Origin: Azospirillum tabaci
GTDB lineage: Bacteria; Pseudomonadota; Alphaproteobacteria; Azospirillales; Azospirillaceae
Direction of reading: 5' to 3'
DNA length: 64,000 nucleotides
Assembly (NCBI RefSeq): GCF_014596085.1
Contig: NZ_JACCJY010000021.1
Coordinates: 62,001-126,000 of the forward strand
Shown here: positions 1 through 7,577 of the stretch, one piece after another
How positions within the stretch are numbered: position 1 is the first letter of the stretch
Layout of the letters: each line of letters begins with the position of its first letter
Made by a program: the position numbers and the translations under genes
The notes under the pieces: generated by a model
Seen by the model: only the letters and a program-made list of their open reading frames with translations
Database searches by the model: none
Told to the model about the DNA's origin: nothing

Positions 1-213
1 TGCTACGTCGGCTTCCTGCCCACCCATTACGCGCGGCAATGGGTCGAGCGCGGGGCGATGCGCGCCCTGCTGCCGGACCGCTTCCACTACGCCCAGGAAT
101 TCCAGGCGGTCACCAAGAAAGGCGCACAGCCCAATCTGGTGCTGGAACGGTTTCTCGACCTGCTGAGACGGACGGGAATGGCGGGGGAAGGTGGCTCTCA
201 AAAATCGGGGTGA
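1..213 (+). CDS. LysR-family transcriptional regulator, C-terminal fragment
   Basis: The reading frame is open from the first base of the window and stops at 211-213, so only about 70 C-terminal residues are present. The sequence CYVGFLPTHYARQW followed by LLPDRFHYAQEF and a terminal helix (NLVLERFLDLLRR) resembles the end of the periplasmic-binding-like effector domain of LysR-type regulators. The helix-turn-helix lies outside the window, so neither the target nor the effector can be inferred. The tail ends with a Gly/Ser-rich stretch of the kind usually left unstructured. Confidence 0.6.
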   Translation, partial: CYVGFLPTHYARQWVERGAMRALLPDRFHYAQEFQAVTKKGAQPNLVLERFLDLLRRTGMAGEGGSQKSG

Positions 214-292
214 TTTTCATTGACGCCGGCCCGGTCACGCCCCACCGTAATTGAGGGGAATACGAACAAAGAACCGGTGGGGGAGCGCGGCC

Positions 293-853
293 ATGGTGAT
301 GCTGACCGAACAGTTCGTCATCGACTATCTGCTGTTCGCCGCCGTTCTTCTCACCGTCACCTGTTCCCTGCTCGGCAGTTTCTTTCTCAGCGCGCTCAGC
401 CGCCAGACGGGGGCCCTGTCCCGTCTGCTTCTGTGGGGGGTTCCGGCGACGCTGCTCAGCACCGCCCTGTGGTCGCTGGCCATGCCGGCCGACCGGGCGC
501 TGGTCGTCGGTGCGGCCACCGCCGGGGCGACGCTCATCGGGCAGCATCTCTTGCCCTTCGGCCCGGTCGGTCCGCGTGGCTCCTGGTCATGGGACGCGCT
601 GGTGTTCCGCGGCCTGTCCTGGACCGGGCGCACCGCCCTGATGCTCTCCCCCGCCGTGTGGCTCGGCGGCATGCCGTCCTGGATCCTGTGGTTCGCCCTG
701 GCCGGAGCCGTGAACGCCGCCATCTTCGCCCTGTGCCAGTTGCGCGGCACCAACCCGGCGCTGCGCCGGTCGGTGGAGCAGGGCGACGTCTTGTGGGGCG
801 GGTCCCAGGGGGCGGTTCTGGGCGGCCTGCCGGCGTTCCTGATGCTTTTGTGA
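293..853 (+). CDS. Hypothetical membrane protein, 186 aa
   Basis: I do not recognise a family. The ATG at 293 is preceded by GGGGGAGCG with good spacing; an in-frame TTG at 251 is a weaker alternative. The protein looks like an inner-membrane protein with about four to five hydrophobic segments: one near residues 10-30 (YLLFAAVLLTVTCSLLGSFF), one near 45-60, one near 65-85, and a pair near 115-145 (WLGGMPSWILWFALAGAVN). The C-terminus is again hydrophobic. No catalytic motif is visible. It sits alone between a LysR gene and a DUF4112 gene on the same strand. Confidence 0.55.
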   Translation: MVMLTEQFVIDYLLFAAVLLTVTCSLLGSFFLSALSRQTGALSRLLLWGVPATLLSTALWSLAMPADRALVVGAATAGATLIGQHLLPFGPVGPRGSWSWDALVFRGLSWTGRTALMLSPAVWLGGMPSWILWFALAGAVNAAIFALCQLRGTNPALRRSVEQGDVLWGGSQGAVLGGLPAFLMLL

Positions 854-1051
854 CGGAGCCCCCGAGAGCCGGGGATGATTCCACCGTACTCATACGAAAA
901 TGCACCGGGTGGGTCTTGCGCGGGCGGGAGGACCGGGCCATCTGTGCGGGACTGGCTCCGGGCCCCTCTGGCGGTCCACACGGTACGGACCGCGATGTCG
1001 GAGCCCTTCACTTGAGTGGACGGCGCAGCCGTCCCCTTCTGGAGGGTCCGT

Positions 1052-1531
1052 ATGACCGCTACCCCTTTTTCTTCGTTTCGTTACGGTTCCGCCTACGGCG
1101 AGACGGCGCACAGCGCCGCGCGCCAGAGGTTGGAATGGCTGGCGCGGGTGATGGACAGCGCCGTCCGCGTGCCGGGCACCAACATCACCTTCGGCGCCGA
1201 CGCGATGCTGGGCCTGGTGCCGGGCATCGGCAACCTGGCCACCACGGCGGTGTCCGGCTATCTCATCCGCGAGGCCTGGAGGCTGGGCCTGCCGCGCGGC
1301 AAGCTGCTGCGCATGGTCGGCAACGTGGCGATGGACAGCCTGATCAGCGCCGTTCCGGTCGCCGGCAACCTCGCCGATGTGTTCTGGAAAGCCAACCGCA
1401 AGAACATGGCGATCCTCGCCGAGCACCTGGACGGCCATCCCCCACACGGTGAACGGACCTTTGGCGGCCGGACCCATCGCCGCCGTTCGGCGCCCTACAC
1501 CATCGACGGCGAGTGGCGCCGGACGCGGTGA
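1052..1531 (+). CDS. DUF4112 family protein
   Basis: This 159-aa protein starts at the ATG at 1052, five bases after the Shine-Dalgarno GGAGGG (1041-1046). The core, LEWLARVMDSAVRVPGTNIT then FGADAMLGLVPGIGNL and later LISAVPVAGNLADVFWKANRKN, matches the DUF4112 pattern: a short cytoplasmic head followed by two glycine-rich membrane-associated hairpins. The family is common in proteobacteria and its function is not established. About 40 residues after the core are basic and poorly conserved (THRRRSAPYT). It ends ten bases before the convergent PNPOx-like gene. Confidence 0.75.
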   Translation: MTATPFSSFRYGSAYGETAHSAARQRLEWLARVMDSAVRVPGTNITFGADAMLGLVPGIGNLATTAVSGYLIREAWRLGLPRGKLLRMVGNVAMDSLISAVPVAGNLADVFWKANRKNMAILAEHLDGHPPHGERTFGGRTHRRRSAPYTIDGEWRRTR

Positions 1532-1540
1532 CGGAGCGCG

Positions 1541-2266
1541 TCACTCCCCGCCGAACCTGATGCGGTGGTTTTCCAACATCAGCTCGTCCAGCCGGCGGCC
1601 GGCGGTGAAGCCCGCCAGCCCCGGCGGGACCGGCATGTCGGCGGGAAGCCGCGGACAAGGTTCGGCAGCGCCGATCACCTGAACCACGGGGTAGCGGGCG
1701 GTGTAGACGGGCAGATGCGCGTCCTCCCCCTCGTCGGACAGGCCCTTGCTCCGCACCTTTCCGCTCGCCTCCTCGATCTCCATGCCGACGACCATGGTCG
1801 CCTTGATCTCCTGCGCCGTGCTGGCGCGCAGTTCGGCGCTGCGCCCCGGATAGAAGCGGTCGACCATGGCGTCGAGTGCGCGGGCCTTCGCCTCCGGCTC
1901 CTCGACGATGCGCGCTGTGCCGAAGCACATGGCGGACCGGTAATCGGCCGAATGGTTGAACCCGCAGCGGGCGAGCACGAGGCTGTCGAGATGCGTCACG
2001 GTCAGGCAGACCGGCAGGCCGTCGCGCTGCGACCGCAGCATCCGGCTGGCCGAGGAGCCGTGCCAATAGAGATGCTCGCCCTCCCGCCAAAAGGCCGTGG
2101 GAGTGCAGTAGGGCTGGCCATCGACGACATAGGCGATGTGCGCGATCATCGCGGCGTCGAGGATGGCGTGGACGGACTCCCGGTCGTAGCACCCCCGCTC
2201 GTGCAGGCGCTTCACCCGGTTGCGGTCGGTGACGGGATAGCTCTCGGACGGGACGGTCTCGGACAT
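1541..2266 (-). CDS. Pyridoxamine 5'-phosphate oxidase-related flavin-binding protein
   Basis: The 241-aa product has the split-barrel FMN-binding fold of pyridoxamine 5'-phosphate oxidase-like proteins. The family pattern runs from an N-terminal helix (SVHAILDAAMIAHIAYV) through DGQPYCTPTAFWREGEHLYW and the HGSSASRML segment. These proteins usually bind FMN or F420 and act as general oxidoreductases; the substrate cannot be read from sequence. The start at 2266 gives the conserved N-terminus. It is divergent from a MocR-type (PLP-binding) regulator 100 bp away. This pairing suggests a link to B6 or amine metabolism and control by that regulator, which is inference. Confidence 0.75.
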   Translation of the reverse strand: MSETVPSESYPVTDRNRVKRLHERGCYDRESVHAILDAAMIAHIAYVVDGQPYCTPTAFWREGEHLYWHGSSASRMLRSQRDGLPVCLTVTHLDSLVLARCGFNHSADYRSAMCFGTARIVEEPEAKARALDAMVDRFYPGRSAELRASTAQEIKATMVVGMEIEEASGKVRSKGLSDEGEDAHLPVYTARYPVVQVIGAAEPCPRLPADMPVPPGLAGFTAGRRLDELMLENHRIRFGGE

Positions 2267-2316
2267 CGTGGGCTTCTCTTGGCGGCGGTGGACAACGGCG
2301 CCATTAGAGCCTAGCC

Positions 2317-2363
2317 ATTGGTCCGGCGTGAGAGCCAATTCCGATCTTGTCGACTGGACCAAT
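2317..2363. promoter_or_regulatory. Candidate MocR operator in the divergent promoter region
   Basis: An inverted repeat, ATTGGTCC at 2317-2324 and GGACCAAT at 2356-2363, lies in the 100-bp gap between the divergent PNPOx-like gene and the mocR-type gene. A direct repeat GCCATT (2300 and 2314, 14 bp apart) overlaps its left side. MocR regulators are known to bind spaced repeats between themselves and a divergent target. The assignment to this regulator is inference. Confidence 0.45.
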
Positions 2364-2366
2364 CCG

Positions 2367-3812
2367 ATGCCCGCCGATTTGTCCGACCTGATGCTCCTCC
2401 CCATCGACCGGACGGGCGGGGAGCCGCTGCTGCGACAGGTCTACCGGGAACTGCGCCGGGCCATCCTGTCCGGCGCCCTGCCGCCCGGTGGGAAGCTGCC
2501 GCCGACGCGCGCCCTGTCCGAACGGCTCGGCGTCGCCCGCAACACGGTAGTCGCCGCCTATGAGCAGCTTCTGGCCGAAGGCTTCATCGAAGGGCGCGTC
2601 GGGGCGGGCAGCTTCGTGTCCCGCGACCTGCCGGACGGCCTGGAGATTCCGCCGCCGGAACCGCTCCGCCGCCCCTCCTCCCCGCCACCACCGGCCAATC
2701 CCTTCGGCACCCTCCCCTTCAGCACGGGGCGTTGCGCGCTCGACGAGCGCAGCCTGCGGATCTGGCGCGGCCTGACCATGCGGCACCTGCAGCGGCCCGA
2801 CCCGGAGATGCTCGGCTATGGCGAGCCCGGCGGACCGGCGGCGCTGCGACAGGCCATCGCCCGCTATCTGCAAACCGCGCGGGCGGTGCGGTGCGAACCG
2901 GAGCAGGTGGTGATCACCGCGGGCGCCCAGCAGGCCATCGATCTCGTGCTGCGGGTGCTGCTGCGCCCCGGCGATCCGGTGTGGCTGGAGGACCCCTGCT
3001 ACCCCGCGGTGCGCGCCGCGCTGGAGGCCGCGCAGGCCCGCGTCGTGCCGGTGCCCGTCGATGGGCAGGGTCTGGTGGCGGCGGCGGGCGTCGCCGCGTC
3101 GCCGGACGCCCGGCTGGCCTATGTCACCCCGTCTTCCCACTATCCGCTGGGCGTGGTGCTGTCGATGGCGCGGCGGATGGAACTGCTCGCCTGGGCGCGG
3201 CGGGCCGGCGCCTGGGTGCTGGAGGACGATTACGACAGCGAGTTCCGCTATACAGGCCGTCCGCTCGCTTCCCTGCAGGGGATCGACGGCGGTGGGCGAG
3301 TCATCTATGTCGGCACCTTCAGCAAGGTCTTGTTTCCCGGCCTGCGGCTGGGCTACGCGGTGCTGCCGCCCGAACTTCTGGACCCGGTGCTGACCATGCG
3401 CCGCCTGACCGACTGGCATCCGGCGACGCTCTATACGGGCGTGGTGACCGACTTCCTGGAGGAAGGGCATTTCGGCCCACACCTGCGCCGCATGCGCCGC
3501 CGCTATACGACCGCGCGGGACGCCCTCGCCGACGCCATCCGCGCCCACCTGTCCCCCTGGATGGAGGCCGAGGTGCCGGAGCAGGGTATGAAGCTGATCG
3601 CCCGGCTGCGCCCCGGCCTGTCGGACCGCGACGTGGAGGCGGTGGCGGCCCGACGGGGAATCGCCGTCCGCCCCGTCAGCCCGATGCACATCGCCGCCCC
3701 ACCCTTGCAGGCGCTGATGCTGGGATTCACCGGCCATGAACCGGGCGCTCTGCGCCATGCCGCTCGTGAACTCGGCGCCGCGTTGGCGAGGAGCCGTCCA
3801 CGGTGCGATTAG
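2367..3812 (+). CDS. MocR/PdxR-type regulator (GntR HTH fused to aminotransferase class I domain)
   Basis: The 481-aa protein has the two-part MocR layout. A winged GntR helix-turn-helix occupies about residues 15-80 (REL..AILSGALPPGGKLPPTRALSERLGVARNTVVAAYEQL). After a proline-rich linker (RRPSSPPPPANP) comes a fold-type I aminotransferase domain. The PLP lysine is K320 in TFSKVLFPGLRLGY, and the cofactor aspartate is in WVLEDDYDSEFRY. Such proteins sense PLP or an amine adduct rather than transaminate. The ATG at 2367 begins directly before the HTH; upstream in-frame codons run into the divergent promoter. The likely target is the divergent PNPOx-like gene. Confidence 0.85.
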   Translation: MPADLSDLMLLPIDRTGGEPLLRQVYRELRRAILSGALPPGGKLPPTRALSERLGVARNTVVAAYEQLLAEGFIEGRVGAGSFVSRDLPDGLEIPPPEPLRRPSSPPPPANPFGTLPFSTGRCALDERSLRIWRGLTMRHLQRPDPEMLGYGEPGGPAALRQAIARYLQTARAVRCEPEQVVITAGAQQAIDLVLRVLLRPGDPVWLEDPCYPAVRAALEAAQARVVPVPVDGQGLVAAAGVAASPDARLAYVTPSSHYPLGVVLSMARRMELLAWARRAGAWVLEDDYDSEFRYTGRPLASLQGIDGGGRVIYVGTFSKVLFPGLRLGYAVLPPELLDPVLTMRRLTDWHPATLYTGVVTDFLEEGHFGPHLRRMRRRYTTARDALADAIRAHLSPWMEAEVPEQGMKLIARLRPGLSDRDVEAVAARRGIAVRPVSPMHIAAPPLQALMLGFTGHEPGALRHAARELGAALARSRPRCD

Positions 3813-3821
3813 ACGTCTAAT
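3808..3821. repeat. Perfect 14-bp palindrome across the mocR stop codon
   Basis: ATTAGACGTCTAAT spans the TAG stop of the mocR-type gene and is perfectly self-complementary. There is no loop and no T-run, so it does not look like an intrinsic terminator. It could be a protein-binding site for the downstream gene or chance. Confidence 0.4.
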
Positions 3822-3969
3822 TGTGGCCGGCTTTCTCGTGCTTGTCCTTCATCGGCCGTGGGTTGCCGATGGATGCTGCGATCCTGAATCGCGTGGTGGT
3901 ATGTTTCGGCGTCCGCCCGGCAACGCGCGGCGGACGAAGAGCGCATGAGCCAGTCCGGGCGACACCGAC

Positions 3970-5460
3970 GTGCTGAACACAACCGCAACCGCACCTGCCG
4001 CCTCCATACCGACTGCCGAGGTGCAGGTCGATTATGATGATGACGGTTTTTCCGGCTGGGTGGTCAGCAGCGCCGGCCCCTACGCTCCTGTCTGGTGCCA
4101 GGTGCTGATCGACGGCGAGCACCGGGCATCGATCCGCGCCGATGAGTTTGTTCCATTCGTCGGCGAGCGTCACGATGGGCATTGCTGCCTGAACTTCTCG
4201 TACCGGGTTCCAGCCTACCTGCGCGATGGCCGGGCGCATCGCGTCCAGCTGACCTTCACCTATGTCCAGGACAACGCCACCGTTCAGTGCAGCCTGCCGC
4301 TCACGGTGCGGACATTCGGGGCCGCGGCATCCCATCCCCAGTCAGGCTATTCCGTCTGCCGCGCCCAGGACGTGGCGGCGGTCCCCGCGGACATCGGGGA
4401 GGCCGAATCCCGGGCATCGCCCAATCCCATCATCGTCTTCCCGGAGGGGCCGATCCGCCGCGTTTGGCGTCCATGCCGGGATGTCGATGGCGCGGCCCTG
4501 TCCGGCTTCCCGCACGCGGAGATCGTCACGCACCCACCGGCCGTGTCTTTTCTGAGCGATGTCTATGTCCGCCGCTCCACCGGCGCCGTCTATGTGCCGG
4601 GCCATGGCGTATGGCAGGACTCCCATTACCTGTCCGACAGCCGGCGCATCCGGGAGGATCTGGAACGGCTGGAGCGCGGCGGCCTGGACGCCCCGATCAT
4701 CGAAGGACCGGCGCTTCTGGCGTCCACCGCGATGAACCGGAATTACTTTCACTGGGTCATGGACATTCTGGCCGGCGTGCATGCCTGTACCCGCCACCTC
4801 GGTCCGCCACCACCGCTGCTCACCCCGCCCTTGCGGTCCTGGCAAGCGGACTCCCTGCGGCTCCTGGTGGGTGACGCGGCGTTTGCAACACCCGCCGACG
4901 GAGCCGAACCGGCATCCGATCTCGTCCGGTGCCGCCGTTTGATCGTGCCATCGAACCTTGGTGGGGTTGGGCTCTTCCCCGATGAGACGGTGACCGACCT
5001 GTTCGCAACCCTGCGGGGACGCGTTGGGCATGACCCGCACGCGCGCCGCCGGATTTTCATCAGCCGGCGCGACAGCGATTGCCCGCGCATCACCAACGAG
5101 GCGGTGTTTGCGGCGGCGTTGGAACGGTTCGGCTTCGAGACGGTGGTGCTTGGGGAGCGATCCTTCGCCGAACAGGTCCGCCTGTTCAAGGAGGCCGAGG
5201 TGGTGATCGGCGCGCACGGGGCGGGCTTGGTCAATGGCGGCTTCTGTACGCCGGGCACATGGATGGTGGAGATCCGGAGCAGCAACTACCTCAACCCGTG
5301 CTTCTACCATCTCAGCGGCGTTTGCGGACTTTCCTACGCCAGCCATGTCGAAACCGTTCCCCACCGTGAAGACGGTGCGGAGAACGCGGCGTCGTTCGAG
5401 GTCGGCACCGAACGGCTGTTGGACCTCCTCCGCCGCCTTCCCCTGAAATTCGTCCTCTGA
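3970..5460 (+). CDS. Glycosyltransferase family 61 protein
   Basis: The 496-aa product has a C-terminal GT61 (DUF563) catalytic region. NYFHWVMDILAG near residue 258 and GAHGAGLVNGGFC near 414 are the hallmark motifs of this family, whose members add sugars in capsule, O-antigen or glycan synthesis. The N-terminal 120 residues (DDDGFSGWVVSSAG..PVWCQVLIDGEH) look like a beta-sandwich accessory domain. The GTG at 3970 has no clear ribosome-binding site, so the true start may be a little downstream. It stands alone with no polysaccharide genes next to it, so acceptor and donor cannot be assigned. Confidence 0.8.
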   Translation: MLNTTATAPAASIPTAEVQVDYDDDGFSGWVVSSAGPYAPVWCQVLIDGEHRASIRADEFVPFVGERHDGHCCLNFSYRVPAYLRDGRAHRVQLTFTYVQDNATVQCSLPLTVRTFGAAASHPQSGYSVCRAQDVAAVPADIGEAESRASPNPIIVFPEGPIRRVWRPCRDVDGAALSGFPHAEIVTHPPAVSFLSDVYVRRSTGAVYVPGHGVWQDSHYLSDSRRIREDLERLERGGLDAPIIEGPALLASTAMNRNYFHWVMDILAGVHACTRHLGPPPPLLTPPLRSWQADSLRLLVGDAAFATPADGAEPASDLVRCRRLIVPSNLGGVGLFPDETVTDLFATLRGRVGHDPHARRRIFISRRDSDCPRITNEAVFAAALERFGFETVVLGERSFAEQVRLFKEAEVVIGAHGAGLVNGGFCTPGTWMVEIRSSNYLNPCFYHLSGVCGLSYASHVETVPHREDGAENAASFEVGTERLLDLLRRLPLKFVL

Positions 5461-5794
5461 GTTCGCGCTGAGCGTCGTTCCTCAACCCCAGAAAGGGGCA
5501 GAGGAGGTGCCTCCAAAAGCCTTTCCATCTCCATTTTGCATCGCACGCCCGCGCCCCGCGTTCTTCCGGGCGGAGCGGCGAAGTGCACCAAGCGCGTTAA
5601 TTCCATTGCGTCCGATGCGCGGACTTCCCGTCCGGTCTTTCGGTGCCTCCTACCCCCGATAAACCCTGCAAGGCAGGCCCCATCCTTGCGACGATCAAGC
5701 TGCACGCCTGTTGAGGGGTGGCGCCGGTCGGCCGCCGTTTCCCAGTGCTTTTTGCCGGCGTCCAGTCAATTCGAGTACGGAGATTTTTCTTACA
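5461..5794 (+). other. Intergenic leader upstream of the NAGGN operon
   Basis: This 334-bp gap holds no credible coding region. It contains a small hairpin CCCC-AGAAA-GGGG just after the GT61 stop and a near-palindrome GGAGGTGCCTCC around 5503-5514, neither followed by a T-run. The promoter of the osmolyte operon should lie here, but I could not pick a convincing -35/-10 pair. Confidence 0.5.
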
Positions 5795-7570
5795 ATGTGC
5801 GGCATCAGCGGGGAAATCCGCTTCGATTCTCGCCCGGCCTCCGCGTCCGCGGTCGGCTCGATGACCGAAGCCCTGGCGTTGCGCGGTCCCGATGGGCAAG
5901 GCGTCTTCGCCCACGGCCGGATGGCCTTCGGCCACCGGCGGCTGAGCATCATCGACCTGTCCGAAGCGGCGCAGCAGCCGATGACCGATCCCGAGTTGGG
6001 CCTTGGCATCGTCTTCAACGGCTGCATCTACAATTACCCGGAACTGCGGGCGGAGCTGGAGGCCAAGGGCTACCGCTTCTTCTCGCACGGCGACACCGAA
6101 GTCCTGCTGAAAGCCTATCACGCCTGGGGCCGCCGCTTCGTCGACCGGCTCTACGGCATGTTCGCCTTCGCCATTTGGGAGCGCGACAGCGGGCGCGTCA
6201 CGCTGGGCCGCGACCGGCTGGGCATCAAGCCGCTCTACCTGGCCGAAACGGTGGGCCGGCTGCGTTTCGCCTCCACCCTCCCCGCCCTGTTGGCCGGCGG
6301 TGACATCGACACCGCGATCGACCCGGTGGGGCTCTACCAGTATATGAGCTTCCACGCCGTCGTGCCGGCGCCGGGGACCATCCTGAAGGGCGTGCGCAAG
6401 CTGCCGCCGGCCACCCTGCTGACGCTGGAGCCGGATGGGCGCCGCACCGAGGAAACCTATTGGGAGCCGGTCTTCGGCCCGCAGCCCGGCGACGAACGCA
6501 TGTCGGAAGGCGACTGGCAGGACGCCGTGCTGTCCACGCTGCGCAAGGCGGTGGATCGGCGTCTGGTCGCCGACGTGCCGGTCGGCGTGCTGTTGTCGGG
6601 CGGGCTGGACAGCTCCGTCATCGTCGCCCTGCTGGCGGAAGCCGGGCAGACCGGCCTGCAGACCTTCTCCATCGGCTTCGAGACGGTGGGCCAGGAGAAG
6701 GGCGACGAGTTCCAGTATTCCGACCTGATCGCCCAGCGCTTCCAGACCGACCACCACAAGCTGTTCATCGACAGCAGCCGCGCCCTGCCGGCCCTTCAGG
6801 ACTGTGTGCGGGCGATGTCGGAGCCGATGGTCAGCCACGACGCCATCGGCTTCTTCCTCCTGTCGCAGGAGGTTGCCAAGCATGTGAAGGTGGTGCAGAG
6901 CGGCCAGGGCGCCGACGAGATCTTCGCCGGATACCACTGGTATCCGCCGATGATGGAGGCGGCGGACCCGCTGTCCACCTACGCCAAGGTCTTCTTCGAC
7001 CGCAACCGCGCGGAGATGGCCGAGGCGCTGAACCCGCAATATTTGGCCGACGAGGACGCGGCGAGTGCCTTCGTCGCCGCCCATTTCGCCCGCCCCGGCG
7101 CCGACCGCCCGGTGGACAAGGCGCTGCGCCTCGACACCACGGTCATGCTGGTCGACGACCCGGTGAAGCGGGTCGACAACATGACCATGGCCTGGGGGCT
7201 GGAGGGGCGCGTGCCCTTCCTCGACCACGATCTGGTCGAACTGGCCGCCCGCGTCCCGCCGGAACTGAAGGTGCGCGACGGTGGCAAATACGTGCTGAAG
7301 GAGGCGGCGCGGCGCGTCGTCCCCTCCGAGGTCATCGACCGGCCCAAGGGCTATTTTCCGGTTCCGGCGCTGAAGTATCTGCGCGGCCCCTACCTGGAGC
7401 TGGTGCGCGACGTGCTCAACCAGCCAGCCGCGCGGGAGCGTGCGTTGTTCCAGCCGGCCTATCTGGACCGCCTGTTCAGCGATCCGGAATCCCACATCAC
7501 GCCGCTTCGCGGCTCGAAGCTCTGGCAGGCCGCCCTGCTGGAGTTCTGGCTGCAAACCCACGGGATCTGA
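5795..7570 (+). CDS. asnO: Asparagine synthase-like amidotransferase for N-acetylglutaminylglutamine amide synthesis
   Basis: The 591-aa protein begins Met-Cys-Gly-Ile, exposing Cys2 as the N-terminal nucleophile of a class II glutamine amidotransferase domain (about 1-210). An asparagine-synthetase ATP-pyrophosphatase domain follows, with the PP-loop LLSGGLDSSV near residue 269. The ATG at 5795 is required to place Cys2; longer versions would bury it. Next to the GNAT/ATP-grasp gene and an M42 peptidase it forms the known NAGGN trio. In that pathway AsnO amidates N-acetylglutaminylglutamine to give the dipeptide amide osmoprotectant NAGGN. It is cytoplasmic and likely osmotically induced. 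Ordinary asparagine synthesis is the alternative, but the neighbours argue against it. Confidence 0.9.
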   Translation: MCGISGEIRFDSRPASASAVGSMTEALALRGPDGQGVFAHGRMAFGHRRLSIIDLSEAAQQPMTDPELGLGIVFNGCIYNYPELRAELEAKGYRFFSHGDTEVLLKAYHAWGRRFVDRLYGMFAFAIWERDSGRVTLGRDRLGIKPLYLAETVGRLRFASTLPALLAGGDIDTAIDPVGLYQYMSFHAVVPAPGTILKGVRKLPPATLLTLEPDGRRTEETYWEPVFGPQPGDERMSEGDWQDAVLSTLRKAVDRRLVADVPVGVLLSGGLDSSVIVALLAEAGQTGLQTFSIGFETVGQEKGDEFQYSDLIAQRFQTDHHKLFIDSSRALPALQDCVRAMSEPMVSHDAIGFFLLSQEVAKHVKVVQSGQGADEIFAGYHWYPPMMEAADPLSTYAKVFFDRNRAEMAEALNPQYLADEDAASAFVAAHFARPGADRPVDKALRLDTTVMLVDDPVKRVDNMTMAWGLEGRVPFLDHDLVELAARVPPELKVRDGGKYVLKEAARRVVPSEVIDRPKGYFPVPALKYLRGPYLELVRDVLNQPAARERALFQPAYLDRLFSDPESHITPLRGSKLWQAALLEFWLQTHGI

Positions 7571-7577
7571 ACACCGC

